Under the pieces are notes generated by a model, which was not told where the DNA came from, did not search any database, and saw only the letters and a program-made list of their open reading frames with translations. The position numbers and the translations under genes are program-made. DNA of 64,000 nucleotides from Flavobacterium shii (GTDB taxonomy: Bacteria; Bacteroidota; Bacteroidia; Flavobacteriales; Flavobacteriaceae), in assembly GCF_025847235.1 (NCBI RefSeq), contig NZ_JAOZEW010000001.1, positions 124,001-188,000 on the forward strand, in the 5' to 3' direction. Shown one piece after another: positions 8,752 to 18,977 of this stretch (position 1 is the first letter of the stretch; every line of letters starts with the position of its first letter).

Positions 8752-10080
8752 ATGGACTATAAAAACGACATCAGATACCGTAAAGAGACGCTTAAAAAAC
8801 TGTTATTCAACATACAAAAAAGCGAAGACTTAATCGTTAAAGCCTTGTATGATGATTTCAAAAAACCTGCTTTTGAAGCCGTTCTAACCGAGACTAACTA
8901 TGTCATTTCGGAACTAAAAGATACCATTAAAAATATTCAGCTTTGGGCAAAACCACAACGGGTTTTCCCTTCAATACTTAACTTTCCTTCTACCGATTAT
9001 ATATATAAAGAGCCATACGGAAAAGTACTCATTTTGGCACCTTGGAATTATCCTTTCCAATTAGCATTATGCCCCTTAATTTCGGCAGTCGCAGCAGGAA
9101 ACAAAGTAATTTTAAAACCCTCTGAGTTAACTCCAAAAACAGCCGAAATAATAACCGAAATAATTCAGAAAACATTTCACATTAATCATGTCGAAGTAGT
9201 ACAAGGCGGAGTTGAAGTTTCACAATCACTATTAGCAAAACGATGGGATTACATATTCTTTACAGGAAGTGTATCGGTTGGGAAAATTGTAGCAAAAGCC
9301 GCAGCCGAACACCTTACCCCTGTTACCCTAGAACTTGGTGGTAAAAATCCATGTATCATAGACGAAACTGCTAATTTAAAACTAGCAGCCAAAAGAATCG
9401 TTTGGGGCAAATTTATAAATGCTGGACAAACCTGTATTGCACCCGATTATATCTTGATTCAAAAAGACATGAAAACTCATTTTATCACTTATTTAAAAGA
9501 AGAGATAAATAAAGCCTACGGTACAAATCCCGAAGAATCACCAGATTTTGCAAGGATAATTAACACCAAAAACTGGGTACGACTAGATAGCATGATTGAA
9601 CCAAGTAAAGTAATTTATGGCGGAAAAACCGACTCTAATAAGCTTTATATTGCACCAACACTTATCAATGAACCAGGACTTGAAAGTCCCATCATGCAAG
9701 AAGAAATCTTCGGTCCTTTATTACCAATACTTAGCTATAAAACTGATGCTGATATAAAAAACATTATTGAACAGTACGAAAAACCTCTAGCATTATATGT
9801 ATTTAGCGACAATCAGAATTTTGCTAAAAAAATAATCACACGATATTCTTTTGGTGGAGGATGTATCAATGATACTGTTGTACATTTTTCGAACAAAAGA
9901 CTTCCTTTTGGAGGTGTGGGTTATAGCGGTATCGGAGCCTACCACGGAAAACTAAGCTTTGATATCTTTTCGCATCATAAAAGCATTGTAAAAAAAGCCA
10001 ACTGGCTCGATTTACCAATGCGATATGCTCCTTACAAAGATAAATTGGCAATGATAAGAAAAATATTAAACTGGATGTAA
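8752..10080 (+). CDS. Aldehyde dehydrogenase (ALDH3-like)
   Basis: 442-residue NAD(P)+-dependent aldehyde dehydrogenase. The general-base region VTLELGGKNP (about 190-198) and nucleophile region NAGQTCIAPDY (Cys near 227) are intact, and PWNYPFQL and EEIFGPLLP mark the cofactor fold. The short length and C-terminal FGGVGYSGIGAYHGK...FSHHKS place it with the class 3 (fatty-aldehyde) branch. It may detoxify lipid aldehydes; the substrate is not proven. It has no operon partner. Confidence 0.92.
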   Translation: MDYKNDIRYRKETLKKLLFNIQKSEDLIVKALYDDFKKPAFEAVLTETNYVISELKDTIKNIQLWAKPQRVFPSILNFPSTDYIYKEPYGKVLILAPWNYPFQLALCPLISAVAAGNKVILKPSELTPKTAEIITEIIQKTFHINHVEVVQGGVEVSQSLLAKRWDYIFFTGSVSVGKIVAKAAAEHLTPVTLELGGKNPCIIDETANLKLAAKRIVWGKFINAGQTCIAPDYILIQKDMKTHFITYLKEEINKAYGTNPEESPDFARIINTKNWVRLDSMIEPSKVIYGGKTDSNKLYIAPTLINEPGLESPIMQEEIFGPLLPILSYKTDADIKNIIEQYEKPLALYVFSDNQNFAKKIITRYSFGGGCINDTVVHFSNKRLPFGGVGYSGIGAYHGKLSFDIFSHHKSIVKKANWLDLPMRYAPYKDKLAMIRKILNWM

Positions 10081-10263
10081 TAGTTCCGACTAAATAGCTT
10101 GAAACAGTAATTAACCATTAAATAATTACAAAAAAAAGCACCCAATCAAAAAACATTTTTAACTTGGTCAAGTTAAAAAAAATACTATATTTACTACTGA
10201 TATTTTCACAAATAACAAGCTAAAAAAAACCAAAATATAACCAAATATTTACTCTTAAAAATT

Positions 10264-11052
10264 ATGAACCGCACGCAACAACGAATTGAAGAAATTAGAA
10301 ACAATGGTTATCAATTAGATTTTTCAAATGTATTTAATCATGCCTTCGAAAATTATAAAAAAATAGCGCTGTATGCCGGATTAATTATATTTGTTTTTTA
10401 CTTCTTACTTGGTGTTTTGGGTTCTGGTATTGTAATTTCTATTTTTGGGATTCAGAATTTTACAAAAGAATCTTTAGAAAATTTACAAAATCTTAAATTA
10501 TCTGGAGATTCATTTATAATTTATATGGCTAGCATGGTTTTATTAGCTGTATTTATTGCTCCCTTTACTGCTGGTTTTTTAAAAATGGCCGATTGCGCAG
10601 ATAAAGATGAAGAGTTTAATGTAGCTACAATCTTCCATTATTACAAATTACCATACTTAACCAATATTATTGGAGCTACACTTCTTATATCAATCATAAG
10701 TATTTCCATATCAACTGCAATGGAAAGTATAAACTTATCTATTTTAGGTTCTGTAATTTCATTGGGAATTTCCCTTTTTACCTATCTAACAATTCCATTG
10801 ATTATTTTCGGTAATTTTAATGTAATTGATGCTATTAAAACCAGCTTTATGGTTGTTTCAAAGCAACCTTTTATCCTTATCGCATTATTAATAGTTGCTG
10901 GATTGGCTGCAATGGTAGGTTTCATCGGATGTTGCATTGGAGTAATCTTTACGCTTCCATTTATTTATTCAATGACATATGCTATATATTGTGCAATTAT
11001 AGGTATAGATGCAATTGAAGAATCTAATTCAAAGCCGAACATTTTTTTATAA
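10264..11052 (+). CDS. Polytopic membrane protein of unknown function
   Basis: 262 residues with about five to six hydrophobic segments (roughly 35-60, 85-110, 135-155, 160-190, 205-240) and a soluble N-terminus rich in Arg/Gln/Glu. The arrangement resembles small membrane proteins of the DUF975/glycerophosphoryl-diesterase-membrane type, but I see no catalytic residue that would assign a function. It is 60 bp upstream of the hybrid kinase and may be transcribed with it. Confidence 0.75.
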   Translation: MNRTQQRIEEIRNNGYQLDFSNVFNHAFENYKKIALYAGLIIFVFYFLLGVLGSGIVISIFGIQNFTKESLENLQNLKLSGDSFIIYMASMVLLAVFIAPFTAGFLKMADCADKDEEFNVATIFHYYKLPYLTNIIGATLLISIISISISTAMESINLSILGSVISLGISLFTYLTIPLIIFGNFNVIDAIKTSFMVVSKQPFILIALLIVAGLAAMVGFIGCCIGVIFTLPFIYSMTYAIYCAIIGIDAIEESNSKPNIFL

Positions 11053-11112
11053 ACAAAAACATACAATAACATTACAAAACCATTTAATTAAACCAAAACC
11101 GACCTGGATTAT

Positions 11113-14100
11113 ATGGTGCCTTACTGTAGTTTTATGTCATTAATATTTACAAGGCTAAACCTACTGGGATTAGTCAATAAATCATTATTTTTCAGTTATG
11201 TAAATCCCAAATGGCTCCTATTTTATAACAATCCTAAGTTTCCGATTTTAGGATTAATACTTTTTGGTCTTATCATTTTTTTGGTTTACCATTTTTTTAA
11301 AATAAAAACCAGTTTAGGTGATTTTATAGAAAAAGGAAGAGACACAGACAACAATAAGGAGTATCAGCTATATCTTTTATTTTTAAGTATCTCAATTATA
11401 CTAACTGAGATTATAAACGAAATATTTAAAATAAGACCAAAGAGCTTATTACTTGTTAACTCAGCAATAGGACTGTCTATTTTATTTTTTTACTTTATAA
11501 CCAGCAGGATTTCTATCTTACGTAAAAACGCACAGCTAGTTTTTATTATTTTTTTCCTGCTCTTTCTAGGTTACATCATCCATAATATAATTTTTCTCCC
11601 TGGTGATTTAACTCCTATCATAAGTTTTGTTGTTGCATACTTTTTCGCTTATACCGTTTTAAAACCCACAAAATTATATTGGTTCCTTACATTTTTTATT
11701 TTTATATTTCTGGTTGCTGTTATTGTTTTTCAATTAATACCCCTAAAAACAGCAGTAGTTTTAATTAATTTCAGTCTTATTGTCTTCGTTATAAACTATG
11801 TGAGATATGCGATATTACTAAACACTAAAGATAAATTTCGGTTTACTAATGAGATTGTACATAAAGGAAATTCACTTACAATAGCCAGTAATCGCAAAGG
11901 AGAGATTTTATTTTGTAGTGAAACCATAACCGAAATTTTAGGATACACCTCAGATCAGGTTATGGGGCTAGGCTTTTGGAAATTAACCGAAGATCCTGAA
12001 TTCATTGGCGAAGCCTACCATATAAACTATACAGACAATAAATTATATATTAGAAAATTAAAATGCAAAAACGGCGAATATAAATACATCCAATGGAAAG
12101 ATAAAAAATTCTCCGAAAACTTAATAATAGGCATTGGACAAGATATTACAGAACAAATTACGGTTCGTGATTTGTACAAAAATTTAATCCAAACGGCAAC
12201 AGATTTAATTTTTGAAACAGATGATGGTGGTAATTTCACTTTCATAAATGAATTCGCAATTTCAATCCTGGAATATTCAGAACCTGAAATCATTGGACAC
12301 AATTACTCCCAATTTATTCGATTGGATTATATCATCAATACGATGAATTTTTATGAAAATCTGGAAGAAAATTTAAAGAAAAAAGAAAATGATTTCCCTG
12401 CAATAGAAATTCCATTATTAAGAAAAAATCATGAAGAATTATGGGTTTCACTTAAAGTTATTATCCGTAAGAATGAGTTAGGAGAAATAATAGGCTATGC
12501 TGGTATTGCAAGAGATATTACCAAACTAAAAACTATTGAAATTGAGAATAAAATCAGACAGGAAAAAATTGAAAATTATAATAATATTTCCAAAAAACTT
12601 TCTACTACCAATTTCAGTAATTATCAGGATATAAACTGTGTTATTGAACTAATAATCAAAGAAGCTGCGCTTGTATCCAATACAAACCGTGTTAGTTACT
12701 GGAAATACACCAAAGATTCGGTTACATGTACAAACTTATACAGTTCGGAGAATTACAAACTAGAAAAAAAAACCATCTTAAAAAGAGATGACTACCCAAT
12801 ATATTTTGACTCCATAAAAAACAAAGCCTTAATTAATGCTCCAGATGTATTTAATCAAGAGGAAATTTCCGAATTTAAAAAAGAAGCCTTTTTAAAAAAC
12901 AACATCAAATCAATGCTGGATATCCCCATTTTTACAAATGGGCAATTAACCGGAATTATTTGCTTTGAATCAACACGGCACAAACGAATTTGGGATAATG
13001 AAGACATCAATTTTGCCAGAACAATATCGGATATTATTTCTTTGGCTATATCTTCCCAAATGAGATTGGTTGCAGAAAAGAAATTAAAATTTAAAAGTGA
13101 ATTACTATCTGCATTAGCACTATGTACCGAAAAATTCTTATTGAGTAAAAGCACTTCTGAAATGTTCGAAGAAACCTTTGAAATAATAGGAAAAGCAACA
13201 AAGGTCGATCATATGTTTTATTATGAAAAAGATTCCGACACCAACTTAGTCAGTCAAAAATATAAATGGGCAAGAGAAGGAATTACAAACCAAATAACAA
13301 AACTACAAGGTTTTACCGTCGATAATTTACATGAGATATTTACTCAGGTTAGTAATAAAAGAATATTAAATACATTAACTCGCAAACTTAAAGATTCCTT
13401 TTTCAAAGAATTATTAATAGCCAATGAAATCAAATCTGTTTTGATTCTCCCATTGTATATCAATGATGATTTTACAGGATTCATAGGATTTGATGACTGT
13501 ACAAATGAGAAAAAGTGGACAGAAGACGAGATCTATATCTTACAATCACTTGCAAATAATATTTCTTCGACACTCGAAAGAAACCGAAATGAAGCCCGAA
13601 TTCACGAAAGTGAAGAAAAGTTTAAATTAATTGCCAATAACATCCCTGGTACTGTTTATCTATCCAAGTTTGATGAGCTAGGAACCAAAGTATTCCTAAA
13701 CGACGAAATAGAAAATCTAACCGGACATCCAAAATCTGAGTTTCTAGAGAATAAATTATCATTTATTTCATTAATGCATCCCGATGATAAAGATAGTATC
13801 ATTAAGAACCAGATAAGCGATTTAAAAAAAGGAATACCAATACATTGTGCGTACCGAATAAAAAGAAAATCGGGTGAATATATTTGGGTAGAAGAATTTG
13901 GAGACGTTATAAAAAGAGGAGATACTATTGATTTTGTAGGCGGAATATACTTTGATATCACAAGCAAAAAGGAAACCGAAGACGCTATAAAAGCAAAACA
14001 ATTGGCTGAAGCGGCCAATAAATCAAAATCTGATTTTCTTGCAAATATGTCGCATGAAATACGAACTCCATTAAATGGTATTATTGGTTTTACCAATTTA

Positions 14101-15165
14101 TTAATGAAAACCAATCTTGAAGAAATTCAGCAGAAATATATGATTACCGTCAATCAATCGGCACAATCATTACTAAATATTATAAATGATATTCTCGATT
14201 TCTCTAAAATAGAAGCTGGAAAATTAGAACTAAACATTGATCAATATGATATTCGAGAAATACTAAACCAAATAATCGATTTAATATTCTACGAATCAAA
14301 CCAGAAGAATCTTCAATTAGAACTTAACATCAACGAAGATGTACCCAAATGTTTCTGGATAGACGTTGTCAGGATAAAGCAAATTTTAATTAATTTAATG
14401 GCTAATGCTGTAAAATTTACCGAAAAAGGAACCATAAAGCTTAATGTATCTGTACTTAATAAAACAAATCAAACGTATACAACTCGATTTTCTGTTGTAG
14501 ACACTGGTATTGGAATACTCGAAGAAAACAAAAAACGAATTTTTCAGGCCTTTTCACAAGAAGATAGTTCAACAACCCGAAAATTTGGAGGTACTGGTTT
14601 AGGCCTAACCATTTCCAACAATCTACTAGGATTGATGGATAGTCATTTACAACTAGAAAGCAAGGTAAACATAGGCAGTACTTTTTATTTCGATTTAGAT
14701 TTAAAAACGTGTGATATACATACTTCTGATTTTTTTGAAAATGATTTAGACACCATTAATAACACCTATATATTAAGCGAAGAACAACTTACCAGAGAAA
14801 CAAAATTTCTTATTGTAGAAGACAATAATGTTAATAGGCTACTACTTAAAACAACTATAAAAAACTTGTTTATAAATGCCATTATTTATGATGCCGAGAA
14901 TGGAAAACAAGCTGTTGAATTATATAAAGCAACAGCCCCCGATATTATATTCATGGACATACAAATGCCAATCATGAATGGTTATGAAGCCACAAAAGCA
15001 ATACGAAATTTAAAATCCGGAAAAAAAATTCCCATAATTGCCGTAACCGCCGGTGCAGAAAAAGATGAAAAACAAAATTGCATCAATGCTGGAATGACTG
15101 GGTATATCTCAAAACCCATTATAAAAGGAAGTATTGAAAAAATCATAATCAAATCGATTACATAA
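11113..15165 (+). CDS. Membrane hybrid sensor histidine kinase with PAS/GAF domains
   Basis: A 1350-residue two-component sensor. The N-terminus has about seven hydrophobic segments (to ~240). These are followed by two PAS domains (about 255-475, each ending in DIT), two GAF domains (about 500-660 and 665-835), a third PAS (about 840-960, GGIYFDIT) and the HisKA box NMSHEIRTPLNGI with its His near 980. An HATPase domain follows (MANAVKFTEKG, VVDTGIGI, GGTGLGLTI), then a C-terminal receiver (VEDNNVNR; phospho-Asp near 1281 in IFMDIQMP). An ATG 21 bp downstream (MSLIFTRL) is an alternative start. The phosphorelay output partner is not adjacent. Confidence 0.93.
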   Translation: MVPYCSFMSLIFTRLNLLGLVNKSLFFSYVNPKWLLFYNNPKFPILGLILFGLIIFLVYHFFKIKTSLGDFIEKGRDTDNNKEYQLYLLFLSISIILTEIINEIFKIRPKSLLLVNSAIGLSILFFYFITSRISILRKNAQLVFIIFFLLFLGYIIHNIIFLPGDLTPIISFVVAYFFAYTVLKPTKLYWFLTFFIFIFLVAVIVFQLIPLKTAVVLINFSLIVFVINYVRYAILLNTKDKFRFTNEIVHKGNSLTIASNRKGEILFCSETITEILGYTSDQVMGLGFWKLTEDPEFIGEAYHINYTDNKLYIRKLKCKNGEYKYIQWKDKKFSENLIIGIGQDITEQITVRDLYKNLIQTATDLIFETDDGGNFTFINEFAISILEYSEPEIIGHNYSQFIRLDYIINTMNFYENLEENLKKKENDFPAIEIPLLRKNHEELWVSLKVIIRKNELGEIIGYAGIARDITKLKTIEIENKIRQEKIENYNNISKKLSTTNFSNYQDINCVIELIIKEAALVSNTNRVSYWKYTKDSVTCTNLYSSENYKLEKKTILKRDDYPIYFDSIKNKALINAPDVFNQEEISEFKKEAFLKNNIKSMLDIPIFTNGQLTGIICFESTRHKRIWDNEDINFARTISDIISLAISSQMRLVAEKKLKFKSELLSALALCTEKFLLSKSTSEMFEETFEIIGKATKVDHMFYYEKDSDTNLVSQKYKWAREGITNQITKLQGFTVDNLHEIFTQVSNKRILNTLTRKLKDSFFKELLIANEIKSVLILPLYINDDFTGFIGFDDCTNEKKWTEDEIYILQSLANNISSTLERNRNEARIHESEEKFKLIANNIPGTVYLSKFDELGTKVFLNDEIENLTGHPKSEFLENKLSFISLMHPDDKDSIIKNQISDLKKGIPIHCAYRIKRKSGEYIWVEEFGDVIKRGDTIDFVGGIYFDITSKKETEDAIKAKQLAEAANKSKSDFLANMSHEIRTPLNGIIGFTNLLMKTNLEEIQQKYMITVNQSAQSLLNIINDILDFSKIEAGKLELNIDQYDIREILNQIIDLIFYESNQKNLQLELNINEDVPKCFWIDVVRIKQILINLMANAVKFTEKGTIKLNVSVLNKTNQTYTTRFSVVDTGIGILEENKKRIFQAFSQEDSSTTRKFGGTGLGLTISNNLLGLMDSHLQLESKVNIGSTFYFDLDLKTCDIHTSDFFENDLDTINNTYILSEEQLTRETKFLIVEDNNVNRLLLKTTIKNLFINAIIYDAENGKQAVELYKATAPDIIFMDIQMPIMNGYEATKAIRNLKSGKKIPIIAVTAGAEKDEKQNCINAGMTGYISKPIIKGSIEKIIIKSIT

Positions 15166-15260
15166 AGTTAAAAAACAGAAGACTAAAGCTACTTTTTTAA
15201 TATATATTATATAAATTCGTGAATCTATAATTTGACTAAAAATATTAAAACCATATAATT

Positions 15261-16115
15261 ATGAAATGGCAAGGCAGAAGACAAAGCGATAACGTCGAAG
15301 ATAGAAGAGGAATGTCTTCTGGTGGCAAAACTATTGTAGGTGGTGGAATTATTGGGATTATAATTTTGCTTGTAAATATTTTTGGAGGCGAAAACGCTCA
15401 ATTCATTACTCCTGTTCTAGAGCAAATGCAAGGCTCACAATCAAGCCAAACCGAAGCTGCAGCTCCTTTAAGCAAAGAAGATGAAGAAATGGGTAGCTTC
15501 GTTAAAGTAATTCTTGCTGATAACGAAGATATCTGGGGTAATATATTTACCGAAAACGGGATGACCTATAAAAACCCTAAACTTGTACTTTTTAAAGGCG
15601 CTGTGCAAACTGCCTGCGGAGGAGCCTCATCGGCATCTGGACCTTTTTACTGTCCCGGAGACCAAAAAGTATATATGGATTTAGGCTTCTTTGAAGAACT
15701 AAAAACAAAATTCGGTGCCAAAGGTGGGGATTTTGCAATTGCTTACGTTATTGCACATGAAATTGGGCATCACGTACAAACATTACTAGGGACCTCGGCT
15801 AAAATGCGTCAAGCACAAGAAGGAAAAAGCGAAGCACAAGCCAATAAATTATCGGTAGCACTAGAACTGCAAGCAGACTTTTATGCTGGAGTTTGGGCAC
15901 ATTATAATGAGAAAAATTTGGATCCCGATGACATCGATGAAGCATTAAGCGCAGCAAATGCAGTTGGAGACGATGCCATACAAAGTAAAATGCAAGGACA
16001 TGTAGTTCCGGATTCTTTTACACACGGTACATCCGAACAACGTAAATATTGGTTTATGAAAGGATTTAAAACAGGCGATATCAAACAAGGGGATACCTTT
16101 GCAGAAATAAGATAG
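15261..16115 (+). CDS. Neutral zinc metallopeptidase (YpfJ/KPN_02809 family)
   Basis: 284 residues. The N-terminal MKWQGRRQSDNVEDRRG block is a hallmark of this family, followed by one hydrophobic segment (about 23-42). The zinc-binding helix VIAHEIGHHVQ supplies two His and the catalytic Glu, with ELQADFYAGVWAH providing the third ligand region downstream. Predicted to be a membrane-anchored peptidase facing the periplasm; natural substrates are unknown. It is followed by a clear terminator and stands alone. Confidence 0.93.
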   Translation: MKWQGRRQSDNVEDRRGMSSGGKTIVGGGIIGIIILLVNIFGGENAQFITPVLEQMQGSQSSQTEAAAPLSKEDEEMGSFVKVILADNEDIWGNIFTENGMTYKNPKLVLFKGAVQTACGGASSASGPFYCPGDQKVYMDLGFFEELKTKFGAKGGDFAIAYVIAHEIGHHVQTLLGTSAKMRQAQEGKSEAQANKLSVALELQADFYAGVWAHYNEKNLDPDDIDEALSAANAVGDDAIQSKMQGHVVPDSFTHGTSEQRKYWFMKGFKTGDIKQGDTFAEIR

Positions 16116-16147
16116 GAAGTTTTTTTTTCCAGAAGAACAAACAACTT

Positions 16148-16180
16148 AAAGCAGTTATTGAAAAATAGCTGCTTTTTTTT
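16148..16180 (+). terminator. Terminator after the zinc peptidase
   Basis: Stem AAAGCAG/CTGCTTT with an A-rich loop followed by eight T residues, about 30 bp after the YpfJ-type gene. Confidence 0.85.
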
Positions 16181-16416
16181 ACACTCAATATTCTCAGACT
16201 GGCGGAGTCGAAGCTGCGGTGCATCTCTACAGAAAATCTTTGTCCCTTTGAGATCCATTTTAAAAGCAAAGGTTCGCAAAGCTATTTATTAAACTTTGCG
16301 AACCTTTGCATAATCCTTTGCTGTTAAATCTTTTTACAAAACCAATTTTTGCTACTCCACAGATTTATGTCTTGATCCCATGATCCCTCAACCCTCTGAA
16401 TCTAAAACAAACGCAC

Positions 16417-16446
16417 AAAAAAAGCCTTGAATTTCTTCAAGGCTTT
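16417..16446 (-). terminator. Terminator of tRNA-His
   Basis: Stem AAAGCCTTGAA/TTCAAGGCTTT. Read on the minus strand it is followed by a T run, immediately downstream of the tRNA-His 3' end. Confidence 0.85.
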
Positions 16447-16455
16447 AAATTTCTG

Positions 16456-16530
16456 GGTGGATGACCGGGTTCGAACCGGCGACCCTCGGTACCACAAACC
16501 GATGCTCTAACCAGCTGAGCTACAACCACC
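16456..16530 (-). tRNA. tRNA-His (GTG)
   Basis: A full cloverleaf on the minus strand. The extra 5' G of His tRNAs is at 16530 opposite C73. The D-arm is GCTCAGCTGGTTAGAGC, the anticodon loop TTGTGGT within a TCGGT/ACCGA stem, and the T-arm GCCGG-TTCGAAC-CCGGT. CCA is not encoded. The acceptor stem GTGGTTG/CATCCAC has one T-T mismatch at pair 5-68, unusual but probably tolerated. A terminator follows. Confidence 0.93.
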
Positions 16531-16606
16531 ATTTGTGCTTAGCGAGTGCAAATATATACCAAAACTTTACTTCTGCAAAGAAAAAAATGAAAAATTTTCA
16601 TCTTTT

Positions 16607-17323
16607 TTACATCAAATTTCCTAAACTATTGACAGCCAAACATCTTTCAATAGTGAAACCTTCAGCAAAATCTACCCCAACTAACCTTCCTAAGTCTTGC
16701 GCACGGTAATTTAGACTTTCAAGAAAGTTTTTACTTGTAATCGGAGTAGCAGGTTCTTTGGAATTGGCATCATAAAATTGCGAACCATATGCCAAAATAG
16801 ATTCGATTTTCTTTTCTGTGAATCCTGTAATGTCTACAACGAAGTCCGGCTCTATATTTTTCCATTGAATATAATGATAAACAACCTTAGGACGCCATGC
16901 TGTTTGTTGTTCTCCATCAAGTGTAGTTTCTATTTTCATCAAACCAGACAAGAAACACGCATCCGAAACTAATTTACTTCCTTTTCCATGATCAATATGA
17001 CGATCATCGATTGCATTACACAATACAATCTCTGGTTTGTACTTACGGATCATTTTTATGACCTCTAATTGATGCGCTTCGTCATTTACAAAAAAACCAT
17101 CACGCATTGCTAAATTCTCGCGTACAGAAACGCCTAATATGTTTGCCGCAGCTGCTGCCTCCTGATCTCTAAGTTCAGCAGAACCGCGCGTTCCTAATTC
17201 TCCTCGGGTCAAATCGACAATCCCTACTTTTTTCCCTAGAGAAACTTCTTTTAAAATCGTTCCTGCGCAACCTAATTCCACATCATCCGGATGTGCACCA
17301 AAAGCTAATATATCTAATTTCAT
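16607..17323 (-). CDS. bshB1: Bacillithiol biosynthesis deacetylase BshB1
   Basis: 238-residue LmbE/PIG-L-fold zinc deacetylase. It removes the acetyl group from N-acetylglucosaminyl-malate in bacillithiol synthesis. The zinc motif AFGAHPDDVELGCAG is at the N-terminus (His, Asp, Asp), and DDRHIDHGKGSKL supplies the other ligand and catalytic site. LTRGELGTRGS is characteristic of BshB1. Bacillithiol is the main low-molecular thiol in many Bacteroidetes. The gene sits between tRNA-His and the chorismate enzyme, with a tandem repeat upstream. Confidence 0.95.
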   Translation of the reverse strand: MKLDILAFGAHPDDVELGCAGTILKEVSLGKKVGIVDLTRGELGTRGSAELRDQEAAAAANILGVSVRENLAMRDGFFVNDEAHQLEVIKMIRKYKPEIVLCNAIDDRHIDHGKGSKLVSDACFLSGLMKIETTLDGEQQTAWRPKVVYHYIQWKNIEPDFVVDITGFTEKKIESILAYGSQFYDANSKEPATPITSKNFLESLNYRAQDLGRLVGVDFAEGFTIERCLAVNSLGNLM

Positions 17324-17385
17324 ATTTTTTTATATTTAAGTACCAGTTGCAATATTCCGTGAACATTAAAACTGTAAACTTCTCT

Positions 17386-17469
17386 ATTCTCTTTATTCTA
17401 TTCTCTTTATTCTATTCTCTTTATTCTATTCTCTTTATTCTATTCTCTTTATTCTATTCTCTTTATTCT
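17386..17469. repeat. Six 14-bp tandem repeats
   Basis: ATTCTCTTTATTCT repeated six times without change. The array begins at the stop codon of the chorismate-utilising gene (17468) and lies in the spacer before bshB1. The perfect copies suggest recent expansion; copy number probably varies. Related in sequence to the 14-bp array at 4031-4100. Confidence 0.93.
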
Positions 17470-18538
17470 ATTCTCTTTTCTCCAAGACTCTTTTCATCGT
17501 CATTGATTTATTCACACTTTCCTCCCACTCGTTTTCGGGAATACTTTCTTTTGTGATTCCGCATCCCATGTATAAAACTGCTTCAGCATTACGTATTTGC
17601 ATGCTTCGTAAATTTACAAATAAATCAGAGCTTATAGAGTCAGAAGCGAAACTACTATTTAATTCGCCAAGGAAACCAGTATAAAAAGTTCTATCGTAAT
17701 TTTCGTTTTCCAAGATAAATGCTCTCGATTTCTTTTTAGGATAACCACAAACTGCTGGTGTTGGATGCAATAAATCGATTACCTCATCTAAACTAGAATC
17801 GGTATTTAAAGCACCCGAAATATCCGTTTTTATATGCCAGATACTTCCAGCATTGGTACTATATGGTTCCGTAACCTCAACAGAAGAAGCTACGTCCTGT
17901 AATCTTTTTACAATAAAGTCGGTAACATATTGTTGCTCGTCTTTTTCTTTTTGCTGCCAAATAACATCTGATGCCGATGCGGCTTTTTGAGTTCCTGCCA
18001 AAGCAGTTGTTTCAAAAATATTCCCATTTGCTTTAAGCAATTGTTCCGGCGTTGCTCCCATCCAAAAACCTACTTCGGGATGAAAAAAGCAATACACAAA
18101 TGTTGACGGATACAAACTTGCCAGATTTTGAAAAGTTTCGATAAAATCAAAATCGTTTAAAGAAACAATTTCACTACGCGATAAAACAACTTTTTTGAAC
18201 TCATCATTTTCAATCGCCTTAACTCCACTTGCAACTAATGTTTCGAATTGTTTTTTGGCTTCTACATCGATATGTAAATCCCCAGTATCTAATAAACTTA
18301 CCGATTTCCGTTCTAATGTACTAGTACAAATTTCAGATTCATTTTCAGGAATAAGCACAATTTGTTTTTTATCAAAAGAAGCAAATACAAATCCCTTTTC
18401 TTTATAATCAACAACCTTATGCAACGTATTATTATGTTGTAACAAAGCGATAATTGCGTCCGAGTTTGGTTTATTATAAAGCACAAAAGGCAAATCTTGC
18501 TCTTTATGGCTTTTAATTTTAGAAAAAAATTGATTCAT
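17468..18538 (-). CDS. Isochorismate synthase-like chorismate-binding enzyme
   Basis: 356-residue member of the MenF/EntC/anthranilate synthase I fold. C-terminal family signatures include KKVVLSRSE, YCFFHPEVGFWMGATPEQLL, TALAGT, HPTPAVCGYPK, FYTGFLGE and LYMGCGIT. These best fit isochorismate synthase, the entry to menaquinone synthesis. The gene upstream, a hot-dog thioesterase, ends 10 bp away; in menaquinone synthesis a DHNA-CoA thioesterase is needed, so the pair makes biochemical sense. The stop codon lies in the first copy of a 14-bp tandem array. Confidence 0.88.
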   Translation of the reverse strand: MNQFFSKIKSHKEQDLPFVLYNKPNSDAIIALLQHNNTLHKVVDYKEKGFVFASFDKKQIVLIPENESEICTSTLERKSVSLLDTGDLHIDVEAKKQFETLVASGVKAIENDEFKKVVLSRSEIVSLNDFDFIETFQNLASLYPSTFVYCFFHPEVGFWMGATPEQLLKANGNIFETTALAGTQKAASASDVIWQQKEKDEQQYVTDFIVKRLQDVASSVEVTEPYSTNAGSIWHIKTDISGALNTDSSLDEVIDLLHPTPAVCGYPKKKSRAFILENENYDRTFYTGFLGELNSSFASDSISSDLFVNLRSMQIRNAEAVLYMGCGITKESIPENEWEESVNKSMTMKRVLEKRE

Positions 18539-18548
18539 GCTTTCTGGA

Positions 18549-18977
18549 TTACTTTTTTTGTCTGTCCAAAACCATGTTGGTCAATTTACACAATGAAACC
18601 AAATTCCCTTCTTCATCAGTAATCCTAATTTCCCAAAGATGCAAACTTCTACCTTTATGAATAATTCGTGCTGTCCCGTAAACAAAACCCTCACGAATAC
18701 TCTTTAAATGATTTGCCGAAATTTCTATTCCGCGTACTTCTTGTAATTCAGGATTTATAAAAAAGAATGATGCTGCACTACCTACACTTTCTGCAAGTGC
18801 TACAGATGCACCTCCGTGTAATAATCCCATTGGTTGGTGAACCGCTGGATTTACTGGCATTCTGGCTACTAAAAAATCTTCTCCGGCATCTATATATTCA
18901 ATTTTTAGCGTTTCCATCAAAGTATTTTTAGAAAACTGATTGCAAAATTGAAGGGTTTTATCTTTATCGAATGTCAT
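18549..18977 (-). CDS. Hot-dog fold thioesterase (PaaI/YbgC-like), possible DHNA-CoA thioesterase
   Basis: 142 residues with the hot-dog thioesterase pattern: VNPAVHQPMGLLHGGASVALAESVGS (catalytic Glu in ALAES) and the C-terminal GRSLHLWEIRITDEEGNLV. It is 10 bp upstream of the isochorismate synthase-like gene, so it is likely co-transcribed. Linkage suggests the DHNA-CoA thioesterase of menaquinone synthesis; a general phenylacetyl-CoA-type thioesterase is the alternative. Confidence 0.85.
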   Translation of the reverse strand: MTFDKDKTLQFCNQFSKNTLMETLKIEYIDAGEDFLVARMPVNPAVHQPMGLLHGGASVALAESVGSAASFFFINPELQEVRGIEISANHLKSIREGFVYGTARIIHKGRSLHLWEIRITDEEGNLVSLCKLTNMVLDRQKK

